Positions 13,901 through 28,100 of a DNA stretch of 64,000 bases are shown here, piece by piece. How positions within the stretch are numbered: position 1 is the stretch's first letter; each line of letters begins with the position of its first letter. Source of the DNA: Anisakis pegreffii. Its lineage: Eukaryota > Nematoda > Chromadorea > Rhabditida > Anisakidae. The position numbers and the translations under genes were made by a program. Below the pieces are notes generated by a model. The model had not been told where the DNA came from. It saw only the letters and a program-made list of their open reading frames with translations, and made no database searches. The DNA lies in NCBI GenBank assembly GCA_035041965.1, contig JAPYMA010002155.1, forward strand, positions 1 through 64,000, given 5' to 3'.

Positions 13901-15722
13901 TTTGTTTGTAGGCCTCCTTGTTGTTTTGAAACGTTTTGTGCGAAAAAGAGGTGATTGATTACGAAAATTTCAACGAAATATAGTGATTAACCAGGAAAAC
14001 ACTGATTGAATCGTCGCCTCTTCAGCAGCAATGGCAATAGATTCATGAAATGTTTTCAAAACGATTTACGTTTAATTGAGCAATCTGAAAATCAACAGAT
14101 TATTTTACATCTCTTTTGATTGCCTTCATCATCGAATTCTTTTCTCCAAACGTTTCTCATGAGTGACGAAAAAATCTAATGAGAAAAAGTCATGGCTCAT
14201 TGAAGACGATCACTACCGACTGATTGCTGATTGGATTTTGATTGATTTGTTGTTGTTGTTTCGCTTGAGTTGTTGTTGTTGCTGTGCTTGTTGTTGATCA
14301 GTATGTGATCATCTTTATTTACCCATCTGCATGCGCACTTTTACAACCCTCTTCAAAACGACCTCTTTGGCTGCATACTGTATCGGCGGTAGTTTTGATG
14401 CATGCGACAATGCATTTTACGAGTTTATTACCGATCACACTAATCCTCTCAGGCAGACACCTTTGTTTTACAGTTTAGGAGTAGATGTTTTCAGTGATCT
14501 TAACTGCTTACACCGGTTCAGAGGCGAACAACACCGAACTGTGACAGTTTTCGCTTCACCCACAAAATACAAACTGGCTCATATCTCCTTTATTGGGCGT
14601 AGGATGAAAGCGATTTCGAATGGATTGTTTTCGATAAGCTTCTTTCCGTTCCCTCTCTCTGAATGAATTTTATTCCTTTGTTCTCGGAGTGAGACGTCAA
14701 GCGAGATTTACTTCAAGTATTTTGTTGAGAAAAACGTCGACCGTCGGATATTTGCTGAATGCTACATAAATGTCACATTGCCGTTGACATTGCTTTTCAG
14801 CAGTTTCATTTTCTGTCAAAGTTCTGACGCAAGTTGCATTCGTATCGATGGCTCGTTTGAATGGTTTTGTGATTCGATACATTCGTCGTGATGTTTACTC
14901 TTCGCATTGCTTGACTGCCATTTTCAATCACTTTTCTGATTGACTTTTGTGTAAAAACAAATCGTAGCATTTAATTGAAACTCTTTCTTTTCAATCTGCA
15001 ATCAATCAATTTTATTTATTTATGCATCACATATCCACCATCAAATACTTCACACAAAAAGCGTCTATCGGTATGAATTGGACAATTTATTTCCGTTCGA
15101 TGTAACTGAAAGACGTATAACAAATGAGCGATTGCTAAACGCTTTTGCATTCAAATGCGCGATATTTGATGAGTTAAGATGAATCGAATCGCTTTTTTGT
15201 TGTGAAATGCGAAAATTTGCAGATAATTCATACAGAAAGCCGTAACCTCATTCAAAAAGCGATTATTTTAGCAATGAAATTTTATTGGATGTTTTTTGTA
15301 TTGATGCTGAGCAATAACAGTTGAATTGTCTCATAAAAGTGAGATATTGATGACTTTCCGATAATTGCACACCTGTTTACATGGGATAGCATCAAAGAGA
15401 TGGATGGATCCGTTAAGATTGTTATCATTTTATGCGCATACTCAAAGGAATAACGCAAACAATTATTGCGTTTAGGATGTGCGTGTGCTTATTTGTACGG
15501 TTGCTATTATAACGAATTTGCCTTTGCTTATTATGTAGCAGTCCGCAACTCTATCATGAGGTTGACTCGATAACGGGTGAAGCACTGTGCGGTGCCAGTT
15601 TGAGGTTGCAACACTAACACACTGTATAAAACAATGACCATGCAATGATGATTTGAAAGCTTCATCCTACCGAAAACTGCAATTCAAAACTCTTCATTTA
15701 TTTGATTGTAAAATTTTTTAAG
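7920..15722. other. Long AT-rich spacer; may contain 5' exons of the Wnt gene
   Basis: Only short, low-complexity open frames on both strands, none resembling a known family. An ATG at 15274 opens a 16-residue hydrophobic stretch (MKFYWMFFVLMLSNNS) followed by a possible donor at 15320. This could be the signal-peptide exon of the downstream Wnt. Its phase does not join directly to the 15723 exon, so another small exon would be needed. Confidence 0.4.
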
Positions 15723-17962
15723 GTTGCTGCCGCAAGCGGCAAGTGGAGCATTCCGCAGCGATGGAATAGCTTGCGGACTGTTACCGGGTCTAACACGTCG
15801 TCAGCGTACGGTTTGCTCACGTCACCCGAGTGCTGTGCGCTATGTGATTGACGGCCTGAATGCAGCTGCACACGAGTGTCAACTGCAATTCTCCGACCAA
15901 CGATGGAATTGTTCCGCAACACACACCGGATTCGCTTTACCGCAACTGAAAAGTTTGTTTCCTATGGCAGCCTTTCATTCCACATTTCTCATGAATACCA
16001 TATAATACTAGCAGAAATGCTTTTAAGGATTGTGCTAGACCAATTTCTTCATTTACGAACCTGGAATTTTCATTCGTTTCAATTTTTAGTCTTGCATTTT
16101 TTGTGGTTATTGGAGTTAGTGTGGACATAAATAATCCTTTAGCTGATAATAAATAGAGGTGTGTGAACCGGACTGATAGATTATTTGATTGCTAACATTC
16201 TCTTAAGAACGAATTTCGAAGAAATGAAGAACGATGGATGATGTCTGAATGAAACGTTTCCGTTGCATTTCAGTTGCGAGTCGAGAAACAGCGTTCGTGT
16301 TTGCGCTATCGTCTGGTGCAGTTAGTCATGCACTGGCTAGAGCATGCTCACGTGGTCATATAGCTGATTGTGGATGTGGTCCCATACCCACACAACAGCC
16401 CACGAAACAATTCATCTGGGCCGGATGTTCGGATAACGTTCGATTCGCGAACAGCTTCGGTCGTCGTTTCATGGATGCGGTCGACCTGCATCACAGTGAC
16501 GATGCTAGGTGATCGATCTTACTGTACTGCTTCGTTTCAAATTCAATATGATCGCTGCTCGCTAGAGATACAGTTCAATACGTGCAATTGCTTTTTCCTC
16601 TAATGCAACAACAACAAACGATTTCATCTCTAGTGCAAATTGCCAATTATTTCATTATTATCACCTGATTTCTTATTGTTCGTTTGTCAGTAAATCTTCT
16701 AAACGTTTCTGCTCCCCGTTCAGATCGTTGATGAATCTGCACAATAATCGAGCCGGTCGAAAACTGTTGGCGAATAATCTGAAACGTGAATGTAAATGTC
16801 ACGGTGTGAGTGGATCGTGTGTGACGAGAACGTGCTGGAGAGCCGTACCGAAACTCGAACATTTTGCTACAATTCTAAAGAAGAAATATTTGCACGCTTC
16901 ACAGGTACGTAGCCCAAATGCGCGATTTCCTCGCGCAAAACCGAAAGGTGTGGATTAGCTCAAGCGCAATCAACTAACTCTCCATGACGATTGACAAGAA
17001 ATGATGCGCTCTTATCTCGAATCGTTTTTAATTTGAGAAAGTTCGTTGTGGCCAGCTGAAAAAGATTATCGTTTACGTTTGATCTTTGTGATCAATTTTT
17101 CGATCACCTTTTAGATCGAAGTGTTCAACGCTGTGAATTCTTCAGATGTGTAAGAATTGCTCCGGAGAAATGCAAAATTCGAGTTTTGTTAACTAGCAAA
17201 GTAGCGGTGCAGCTATTTCGCTACTGGTGAAGAGCCAATCCGCTAGTTAGCGAAAGTTGACAAAAAGCGCGTTAATGACACCATCTTTGAATTTCTCAAT
17301 CAATGAAACAATACTTTTAGGTAACAGTCGCTCCGGAGGGTAAATCGCTCGTTTTGCGTGTCGAAAAGAACGTCGGACGAACGGGACGTTATTTACGGAA
17401 ACGAAGATCAGCAGCTCGAACCGAGCTTGTCTACTTGGATGAGTCACCGGATTACTGTAAAGAAGATCCCACAAATGAAGTGTTCAGCCCTCGTGGACGC
17501 GAATGTGGTTCCAAATGTCATACGTAAGCAACGTTATATACCATACCCTAATCGCCTTTCTGCACACACAGCTATTCATATTAATTCATTTCATTTTAAA
17601 ATGTTAAATTCATCAAAAGATGGCATCCAATGTTTCTGCCACCTTAGTAAGTCACGTCACGTCGGTTGAGCTGAATTGAGCATTTGCCACACGAATTTTG
17701 GAAACAGCGTGACTGAGTCTAGGCTTGAAGAACTCACACTGTGGGTATATGAGTGCAAAGGACCGATGTGAACAAATGGATACGCAAATTAGATTGTTGA
17801 ATGAAATTAACATTAGGGATGGTTTTTAGATTGTGTTGTGGTCGAGGATATGAAACAATACGTACGTTAGTGGATGAGCCGTGCAGATGTAGATTTGTTT
17901 GGTGTTGCAAGGTGGAGTGCGATACGTGCCGGCGTATTGTGGACCGTAATTACTGTAATTAG
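15723..17962 (+). CDS. Wnt family secreted ligand (5' end not placed)
   Basis: Secreted, lipid-modified Wnt ligand for Frizzled receptors. Exons read: 15723-15952, 16274-16508, 16724-16904, 17321-17523, 17830-17962. They give about 326 residues after an unplaced signal-peptide exon; family members are usually 350-370. Diagnostic segments in order: LPGLTRRQRTVC; HECQLQFSDQRWNCS with an N-glycosylation sequon; SRETAFVFALSSGAVSHAL; CGC; WAGCSDN; MNLHNNRAGRK; CKCHGVSGSCVTRTCW, with the acylated serine codon at 16809-16811; LVYLDESPDYC; LCCGRGY; and the Cys-rich tail ending in RNYCN. The sequence between GREC and LCCGRG is several residues shorter than usual. The overall pattern looks nearest to Wnt-4 type proteins, but I cannot assign it to one of the nematode Wnts. 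AATAAA occurs at 18261 and 18834. Confidence 0.93.
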
Positions 17963-18260
17963 CCTTTAAGTTTTGTGATTGTCGTTATTGTTAAAGTGCA
18001 CGTATTTGTTGCTTTAATTTTGGTTTGTATTCATTTATGCGTATTATTAGTTCATGTATTTTCGTACTTATTACGGATCAAGGATCCAAAATTCGCTGTG
18101 CTAAAATGCTTTATCAGATACACAGAACATTTCAAATTGCTAAACTTTGACCCGACTAATTGTCACGAGCAAGTCTGTTTGCGGATCATTCAACTCCGAT
18201 TGTAAGCATATTCTCCTCTGTTCACGGATGAAACATTCTTCTGGGGATACTTAAAATACA

Positions 18261-18266
18261 AATAAA
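18261..18266 (+). other. Candidate polyadenylation signal of the Wnt gene
   Basis: AATAAA about 300 bases after the Wnt stop codon; a second copy lies at 18834-18839. Which one is used cannot be told from sequence. Confidence 0.45.
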
Positions 18267-20883
18267 TAAGTGTCATTTATAGATCATTCAGTCGTTCATT
18301 GACAAATTTCAACAAATTTTCAACAAGTTCTTTTCAAGTTCCTTCCTTATTTCAGTTTATGAGAATAATTTTTCGTATGTGTTGTTTGTGTTGAGATATT
18401 TTTGCATTATTTGATTTGGTTTATATAATTGCGTATCAATATTTGGAATTTATTGTTTGTAAACGAGTGTTCGTTGTTCTGTGGTTGTCGTCGATGGAAT
18501 CTGTTCGATGTTAATAAGTAATTTAGACAGACCGCTAACGAAAATCGTTTTTCGATGCAACTTCACTGCATCGGCATAACTTCTTTCGTTTATTCATTTT
18601 CAGTTTCGTTTTTGATCTCCTCTGCGCAATATTTCCTGCTTTAATCAGCGTCTAATTACTTATGATATTTTTATTCATGCCACTATAATGGTACTATGTT
18701 GTTATGTGCTCAAACAGCTTTTATTTCGATTGCCTAATTCATCAGTTATTTTCAAATGCAGCAATATTTGTGTTATATTTTTTGTACAGTATTATTATTA
18801 TTCTAATTTGTTATACTGATTTGTAATAATTTCAATAAAATTTGGCGTTCAGTTTTAGTATTTCAATTTCTAGAATCCCAAATCTGCTCTCGTCGTTATA
18901 TATTGTTGATCAAGTAACTGATGGAGATATGTAATTATATAGAAACAAGATCAACACTAGTGTATGTTATAAAGAATAAATTTGATAAACACGGACCTTG
19001 CTTGTACCCAACCACATATTATGATTATATGCAACAGCTGCACATGAACGAATAAATGAGATCAACTATTGAAAGCAAATAAAACTGATTATTACTATTA
19101 TTTTATTCAGTGCTAACTTCGTTCACTCCAGCTGCTTAGCATTATCTGTCGTTGATTTGTTGCACCCGTCTAAGCGAACCACATAACATTTGTTATCAGC
19201 CATAAAGCAGCAGTCATGTGTTTTGCTGCAGTTTACATTATTTTTTTGCAAACATCTTGAACAGATCAGATCACCTATATCCTTCAAAACATTCCATTTC
19301 AACTATCAAATTCCTCGAATATTCACATTGAATTCAGCAACGAGCGTAACATGCTCATTTGTTCCCTTAGTTGGTATTTGTTTGTCTGAAATAAGCAACA
19401 GACTGCATTATATAATGTTTACATGACTGTTTCTTCACCCAACAATATCAAATAATTATTTCGCTTCAGTATGAATGAATAAGGCTACAATTTGAGTTTC
19501 TCATGAGTTGCCTCTCGAATGATGTATAGCCATTAATTATCATCGCTCATTAATTCACCTCTTATAATTTCATCTTTACTCCGTATAATTTCATTTCATA
19601 ATAGATTATTCACCATTGCTTTCGCAGATGTGTATATTATTAGGTTGTTGCATTGCGGTATTCGGCTTGATTGGCTTCATGAGAACAGCCGCAGGAGATA
19701 ACTGAATATGGGTCGATCATTCGAATCTGTTTACGGGTGGAAGTGCAACGAAATGGTTCTCGTGTTGATTACGAATCTTGCATCTCGAATAAACTCTGAT
19801 CCAAAGTGTTAATAAAAGTGAAACTTTTTCAAGGCTCACGATAAATTTCGAAAAATTGGAAAGCGATTGTTCGTATTCATCATTCAAAAAGCGATCACCA
19901 TCACTTCATGATCAGATGTTTTGCTGCGGATTCAGTTCCTTCAAGCTGGCAATAACCATCTGCGAAAATTATTTATTTACTGACTTATGCAAACAGAATT
20001 GCTAGTAATGTATAGATTACGTATACATACGCATGAAATGAGACTGAGCTGGCTTCAAAGTACGCATATAATTGGTTAAATCAAATGAATGCCTTCAGTT
20101 GGATATTCACTCTCGTGCTGTATAATATCATATATGTATATATCAAGCAATAACTCAATTCGAATCAATAAAATTCACCTAATTGGTAATGCATTCTGTA
20201 GGAGTGATGATGATCCGATTAAGCGTAAGTGTATGCGCCAACATAGCTAACTAGCCAACGTTTGTCCTGGTTACACACTCCGCTAAACTCTAAACGATCA
20301 ATCTCTAATTCAAACATATCACTCACATACTGCAAACAACCGTGAAATCCTTTTTGCCTGGATATTGAACTGTCACTAAATCACGATCTGAAACAGACAC
20401 ACAATAAATCAAGAAAAATCGCAAGTCAGTTTCGTACTTTTAAAGCCATCGTTCAATAGTTTTCGGCGTTAAATGCAGAGTATTTGATCGCGAATGGACG
20501 ATCATAATCTGAATACGTTTCATTAATATCAAACAAAGTTTGATGATAGGCAAATACATTCATGATAAAAGGATATCCATGAGCAATTACAGCCGGAAAG
20601 ATGACGAATATAATTGCTCACTTCAGAAATGCATATGCTTGAACTAGTGTTATTGAATGAAACACTACGCTTCATGGCAATTTTATGACGACTCATTTAA
20701 CTATCAATCAGCTATTGAATATAATTTAAGAATTGATTAATAAATATTCCATTGTGAGGTTAAGATACATGGTATACTTATTCCATTCTGAAATGTTACG
20801 CGTTCAGTGATGTTTCCAGTGTGTTCGACATTTTCGATTCGAACTGAATAAATATGGACGAATATCGCTACAATTTAGGAATG

Positions 20884-20933
20884 AAAGCAGTACTTTTTTT
20901 TTCGAAAAACTTTCGAAAAAAAAGTACTGCTTT
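20884..20933. repeat. Near-perfect hairpin rich in T/A
   Basis: The left arm (aaagcagtac, a T run, cgaaa) is complementary to the right arm (tttcg, an A run, gtactgcttt), with a loop of a few bases. The only visible difference is one base in the T/A run length. It directly abuts repeat copy 1 at 20935. Confidence 0.8.
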
Positions 20934-20934
20934 T

Positions 20935-20993
20935 GGCGGTTTTATGAACTCAGCAACGCAGTGACTGCATGATCATGCAATAGAGAAGAAATC
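20935..20993 (+). repeat. Local dispersed repeat, copy 1
   Basis: 59 bases matching 21356-21414 with about three differences, containing the palindrome tgcatgatcatgca. The next 26 or so bases (to 21018) recur exactly at 21956-21982. Confidence 0.85.
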
Positions 20994-21355
20994 TTTATTG
21001 TATCCTTTGTTAACACATTTCAGTGAACTTTTCACAATCTGAATAACAATGACGCTAGTGAAATTGATAATGAAATTCAAATTATTAAATGATTCAACAT
21101 GAAAATAGAAAGTTTCTGGGATGACTTGTAGCCGTTATTAACCATTTGTGGGAAACCGTACTCATACTTAAGCACTTCGTATGTACGGGTGAAGCACAGT
21201 CTGAGTGCGACGAATCAGAATTACGACGGTTTGTGGTGCAATCGTCGGCAATTCTGCTAGAGTTTGCATGAAAACCGTTTACTCTCGAACGTCTATGTTG
21301 TTGGCTAATGCAGTCATGAATGCTAAAGCCCGTTGTTCGAAATCAACATGAATTT

Positions 21356-21414
21356 GGCGGCTTTATAAACTCAGCAACGGAGTGACTGCATGATCATGCA
21401 ATAGAGAAGAAATC
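21356..21414 (+). repeat. Local dispersed repeat, copy 2
   Basis: Second copy of the 59-base element, in the same orientation as copy 1. It starts ggcggctttataaactcag and shares the same palindrome. Confidence 0.85.
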
Positions 21415-21955
21415 CCCTTAATAGATAGAGTTGGTACCATGTAATTCATGTATTTCGTAAGAATTTCTTAAGTTCATTTAAGTGTTTGTAAACTGTTCAA
21501 AGAGTGGAGAATTTGTATTGACTGTTTGCGCATTCGCGCATAAGACAGCGCTTTTACATAGTGTATATGCAAACAAATATGACGACTACACAATGTCATT
21601 TTAATTGAATGAGCTTTCCTTTCATGAATAAAGTCATACCCCTCGATTATTACCAATGCACATCTCTCAAGCATTCTTCATGAGCAACTTATGAATGGGC
21701 ACTAAACTCGATGATCAATCGTTGTTCACCTCACGATGACTTTTAGCCGTGAAGAATCATCTCTAGAAAATCAGTGCGTTCTCTACTTGTACAATGTCTT
21801 CGCGACATGTTGCTCCTTCCTTCACACAACGTCGTTGTTGTTGTTGATGGTGTTGACAAGCCATTTCACGATCCCAATTCACTGTAATTAACAATCTTTT
21901 TCGTGCTCCGTCGCCTTTCATCTGAACCAATTAAACCATAATCATAATAAGGTTT

Positions 21956-21982
21956 TCTTTATTGTATCCTTTGTTAACACAT
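21956..21982 (+). repeat. Local dispersed repeat, 3' fragment
   Basis: 27 bases (tctttattgtatcctttg onward) identical to 20992-21018, the right flank of copy 1. This suggests a longer element of which only parts remain here. Confidence 0.75.
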
Positions 21983-24900
21983 CAACAAAAGTTTTCAGCA
22001 ATGACTTCGTTCTACGCAGGTCAATTATGTTTTTCCAGCCATTACATAATAGCACATCGTAATTCTACTGTCATGCACTTCTCTCCATCAAAAGTTCCAG
22101 ATTGCTCTTGACTCTTCCGTATCCATTCGTTGAGTGGTTGATCATCGCTTCGATTTGGATCACTGAATCCATCTTCGTCTGAGCGTCATCCATCAAATGT
22201 TCCATCATCACACCAGTGTTCATCACGGCTTCGATTTTCGTTCGTTCTATTGCAGGTTCTATATTTATCGTTCGATGTTCCTTAATTTCAGTCCACAAGT
22301 AGCCGTTATCAGTATGATTTCCCAACATTTCTTAAAAATTTTCCAAATGTCAATAGCAATTGCCAGTATCAACTTTGATCAGTGAACTTAATATCAGTCC
22401 AATCTTCTGCAACTTAGCTGAGGACATCAATCTGCGATCTTCCTTGATCCTTTATCTCTTATTCTTTTATGTTCACCATACGATAGGTGAGGTCACCTCA
22501 TCGATCAAATTACGGACAAACAACTGGAGAGTGTAATGAAATATGATAATCGTAATATCACATAGCATCAAAATATCACATTTCATCACGATTTGCTATA
22601 ATTTTACCAATCTCATCTCAGATTGTGTCGCTTAGTTTTTAAAAATGTGAAACTTATTTGTTGCTAAACCATGAATTGTTTTCTCCTAATAAATTGTCAA
22701 TATGTCCAATAAGAGTTCATGTTTTAGCTATATCCACTGAAACATACCAATTTTCTCCATCAGCTAAGTTCACCAAAGGTCATGATATGAAGAAAACAAC
22801 GCTTAGTCCATCACACAATGCACGGAAATTACATACTCTGCTTTATTCCATTATCTCATATCAGTGGCACTCTACCATTTGCATTGATATTGATAATTCA
22901 GTCGTTTTTTCGTTCTCTCATCCGTCCCTACAAATCCATATTTATCTTCGTTCGCTCGGTGATTGTGTTAAGCACTATCTCTTTTCCATCCATCCACATA
23001 CATACATCCAGAAAACTGTTTGTCAACTGATTCTAATAAGCCAGCAGCAAAGCATACATCCGTCCACCTATCTGTCTGTCCAACGATACATCATCCACTC
23101 TAACACGGATACATTTTCACGCAGCACGATTGGGTAATTGACTGCTCTGAGGGGCGTGGTAGCATCATCTATCGAATGTCTTTTGATAAACGATGCAGCT
23201 ATGCAGGCTCGCTCGAAGCTTGTTGGGCTGATTCAGATGGGATTTTGAACCAAAACTGAATTGATCAGGCTAGAATTGAAATGTTCATCAAGTTGAGCAG
23301 TGTCCCTCTCTCACCAAATTCCCCTACCCTAACTATGACCTACTTAATAGTTGCTTTAAAAAAATTTTTAAGTTCCTTCCTTTGAAGGTCTACACGAGTG
23401 CTGTTGATGATCAAATGATACTGAATGAACATTCTACTGAAATAATTATGCATATGCTTTATTTAACGTCAGCTGTAAATCACATTCCTATCGCTTTTAT
23501 AATGACTATTAACTGTGGTAGTGTTAGTAATAATGATGATAGGAATATATTTGTTGTAATGGTATTTGATCATTAATAAGGCCGTCAGTCGAGCGTATCC
23601 AACTAATCGTCTTACAGACTTATCCAAATTCAGCAACCAACGCTCTCATTAACGATTCAATAAGTTTGTGAGCCATCCCCCAAATCGCATTCTGACCGAT
23701 TGAATGAGACAAACCTCAGAACAGGCCTACTACATCAACTGGAATCACATCCCTGATCATATCGTTACCTACCGATGTTCTGTGGTACGCTTTTAAGATC
23801 TCTTCTGATTTTGACGATTTGTTTCATGAAACGAATTCATTTACTAATTCAATAAGCAGTTTTTGTCGTGAACTTTCTAATTATTCGATTCATCATGAAT
23901 CTCCATCATTGATTTGGACAATGTGTGATTTCTTTACTGAAACTACGATGGATTTATAGGATACGAATGAAAATACCGATTCTGCGTTCCATATATTACT
24001 GTAATTTTCCCTTCCTAACTATTAATCGCCTATAGAAGTGATCGTGAGTCATAACGTATGGGTGAGGATCAATAGTTGATTCATCGTTGATGTATTGATG
24101 GAGTCGTTGAAATTTCAGTCGAATAATTTCATCAGCTAGCGTGAGGTGACGCTTGTTGAGCTAGAGCAAATGTTATCATTATCCGAGTGAATCAATTCAG
24201 CGATTTCTCTAGTCTCGTTCTCGACGAACACCAAATGCGATTGTGATATGGTTAATTGCTAGCGCACTCGGCCATCTTGTTAGCGCAAGCTTCGTACGTT
24301 TATTCGTGTCTCTGAATTTTGAATTTATTCGATTTGAATTAATACCATCACATGCACTATCAATGGGCTGTGTTGAACCATTCTGATTCGTAGCCACACC
24401 TATGATCCTTCAAAACCTCCTCCCAATCTACTTACCACGTCTAATGATTTTGAAACAGCCATCATCACAGTACTGACCATATCACTGCTATGACTTTATG
24501 AAATAGTGCAAAAATCTCGATTGTGATCATTCAAATGCAAAATATTCCATTGAATTTTAGCATCTGAACAACTGCTTTCATTCGTAATGTTGTGTGTTTT
24601 TTTTAGATCGTATTCATTTGATAGTGTATTAGTTCGCAATTTCCAACTAATATTTCTGAATTTATAGTTTCAGTTTTGAAGAGAATTAGGTTTCATAGGC
24701 TTGTGATTTTCGTTCTATTTGTTTAATAAATGTTTGCCAAAGTTCTTTGAAAGTCTCCGTTGAAGATAATATCCGCTCTCCGTATGCATTTAAACACTGG
24801 AATTGTTTGGTCGGGCCAAGAAATGGTCAGATGGAAATATTGTGATCTGAGTTGAGAGCATTGCGCATGCCTTTTTTGAGTTATACTTGCCCAGTTGTGC

Positions 24901-25136
24901 TGATTTTTTTTTGTTAATTTTTAATGCTTTATTCACAGGTAATCATAAATCATTTGTAACTAGCTGTCTGTCTACGTATCATACTTATCGGTTCACTACA
25001 ATTCATTCCAATAATGACATTTCGTCACGACAGTGATAGTGCTTCGTCATGTTCGTTCTTTTTCTTCATTTTTCATTATTTCATTTTGATTCATTCCTTT
25101 TGAGTGATAGCTATCGTCGTCTATTAGCTATTCGAA

Positions 25137-28100
25137 ATGATAACGTCCTCGTATCGGTCGATGCGGCAATGTCTCGGTGGTAAGTACTCGAAAGTCATTC
25201 TGAGAGTTCATTTCATGACTCAGTTTAGTTGCATTCATTTCGTCATCGTATCACCTGCGCAGCAAAACGTAGCACTTCTCCACTATCCATTCCTAATTTA
25301 TCAACAAAATTTGAATTTTGAATTATTGGAATTGAACAATCAATAGTACCAAGTCATTTCTGAATATCACGTAGCGTATGCACCAATCGATGTGTATTTG
25401 CTGCCTTGAGGAGGAGCGTTTGATTGAGAGCAACGAATTGAGTTGTGTTAGAGAAGAAGAGGGAACAGAGAAATAGTGACTAATGTGAATTATGGTCGGC
25501 GCTTCGATGATAAATGTACCGTAGTCACGAGAATGCTGGCGGAGAGTGGCTCGCTCGATCGATGCGAGACTGAAATATTGTGTTGGAGATTCTTTTTGCT
25601 TGCTCGATCTCTAGTCGCATTCGTTGAGCAACAATTGCCTTTTAAAGGGCAACGAAGGCGTTTTTTTGCATTTTGCGGCACTGACACTGCTAAATTTTGA
25701 TGGAATTTATGGCAAAAGTATCGTTAAAATGATCACTATTCGATTATTCGTGGCTACGTTGCAACTCGAAATGTCATGAGACTGTAATATTATCATGAAT
25801 CAATCATTTGTTCGATTGCAAAATCACGAATTTGCGGCGATTTTTCGAAGTGAAAGCGGTGTCGTATTAATTTGTGAGAGAGTAAAAATGTCAAGGAAAC
25901 AAATTAGAATGGTGCGTTGAAGGATTCCTCTAAAACGATACTAAAATGAGATAAGTCGCTCACATCACGCGTTATTTCATGTTAAACAGCCAACCAAATG
26001 ATCGCTAAGATGCACTTCACAGAACTTGTTTCATGTGTCAATGATAGAACATTACGGTAATACGAAACGCTTGTGAGTACCTCTTTAAAACATTCGGAAC
26101 CATTCAGTGATTTTACAAAGTTGCGGGATCGGATAGAGTGAGCAACGTTGAAAAAACGATCATTCAACTTCACTGTTTGTATTTTGATTCAATTATGATA
26201 TCTTCGATCGCTATGAACGGACAAAGGTACGCGATTACGGCCGTATTTCAGGTAGTGACGATAAAGTTGAAAACGAACCGGTGTGGACAAACGTGATGTC
26301 GACCTCAGAACCGTTGAATGTGAGCGGATCAGGTGGTGTTAGCTCTAAAGATCTGATAGATCTCGAAGCAATAGTGCTGAATTGGGCGAAGCAAATTTTT
26401 GATGTAACGAAAACGAGGGCTGAGGCTAAAATCAGCAAAAAATATCTACAGGTTCGTTACATTTTTTTTTCGCTTTCTTCAATTGCGCTTCACTTCTTTC
26501 AATGCCTTCAGTGTATCGTTCTGTGCAGTAGCACATTATTTACGTATTACTTCATTCGTCAGTGCAATGATGTTCCTTCCTTATGCTTCAAGTCTTCTAA
26601 ATTGAACAGAATGGTCAATTTAACGACTCATAATGTTGTATTGAATTTACTTATGAACTGATTGCTTTACTGATAAAAATCTGTAAATACACCACAGAAA
26701 ATTTTCTATCTGCTTTGATAAGCGAAAAAAACGATCAGTTTATACGAGCTTTCGTTGTTTAATCGGACTGTGATTTCTGTCTGATGGCATTTATTCACTT
26801 TACACATTTGCTGCACATACCCAACATCCGTATCACATATTTTTGCATTACAAACACATTGTGCAATGTTTTCTTCAATTTCAATCCTTCATAAAATTTA
26901 TTCGTTGTAAATTATGAAACGATATCGAATGCCACCGATATACCAAAAAATATCAATAATAATACTGAACACTGATCTCAAATGTTCGTTGTTCTTCAGT
27001 TTGTGTTCACTTATCAACTTGTGGTGACTCTAATGTAGAGCTGCCTACAGATACTGATGCTTCTGATTAGATAGATACGAATAATTTCACTACTGAAGTG
27101 CACGTAACAATGAAAATTGTTAATTTGGCATACTGAAATTGCGAGTGATTAGTTAAGGATTAGTAGCTAGCTCAGTGCAGATCAATTGATTGTACGTTTC
27201 ATTTTGATGATGAATTAACGAGCTGTTATTATCGTACTAAATCGACTCTCATTCACTCAAAACAGTTTGTTTGCTGACAACCTGTAAAGATATTCTCTTT
27301 TGAAGTCATGGAGCGAACTCAACATATTTTCATATAACAACATAGTACTAACGACAATAAGGGTATTTGGCCGCTTCGTGAATAGTGCATAAATTTCAAA
27401 CATCACAACAAGCTGGAATATGTCAAACATTGACTGAATAGCTGAATAATGTGAAGAAGTATTCTAACATATGCAAGCAATATGAAGCATGCATTGTACA
27501 TTGAGTATTCATTACATATGCATCATCTATGTATGAATTAATATAATAATAATCTCAATGAATGTTTATGAATAAATGATTATTTAATGGCATTCAAATA
27601 AACAAATTGAATCGAGCGTTGAGCAGAAAACAATGTTAGATTAGTGCGGCGTTATTATGCGACTCTGTCTGTCTCGCTTATTGACAGCAATCCGATCATG
27701 CATCGGTCAAATATCATCCTCGATAGCCGGATCTGTCGGATCGCTATCTGGCGAAGTAGTGCTCTATGCTGGTGCTTAGTACTTCCTTCCGTCCTTCCGT
27801 TCATCTAACGCCAAATAGCGCTTGTTGAAGGATGTCAATTATATCGTCACTAGGAAACCCTCAAAATATAAATGAATGCTAACTTTAAACGATTTATTCA
27901 TAATAATATAATTGATAATAGCATAGCAGCATTGCGGAGCAGTATCCCTGATTTGATTATATTCGTTGATTTCATCTGTTACATGAACACCTAAAGCTCT
28001 ACTGTGTTTAACCGTTGCACAAGATTACCGAAGACCATTCAGCAGCACGTTCTGAAGAAGTGTAAAGTTAATGTTACAGTGAACGTGTGAGATTATGATC

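Larger units (their letters stand above)
17963..25136. other. Intergenic region without a recognisable gene
   Basis: About 7 kb between the Wnt stop and the next start codon. Open frames on either strand are short and compositionally biased. The region holds the hairpin at 20884-20933 and the local repeat family at 20935-21982, listed separately. No RNA gene is recognised. Confidence 0.5.

Noticed and set aside
14331..14666. 111-codon open frame upstream of the Wnt
   Set aside because: Does not look like a signal peptide or Wnt N-terminus and has no conserved motif.
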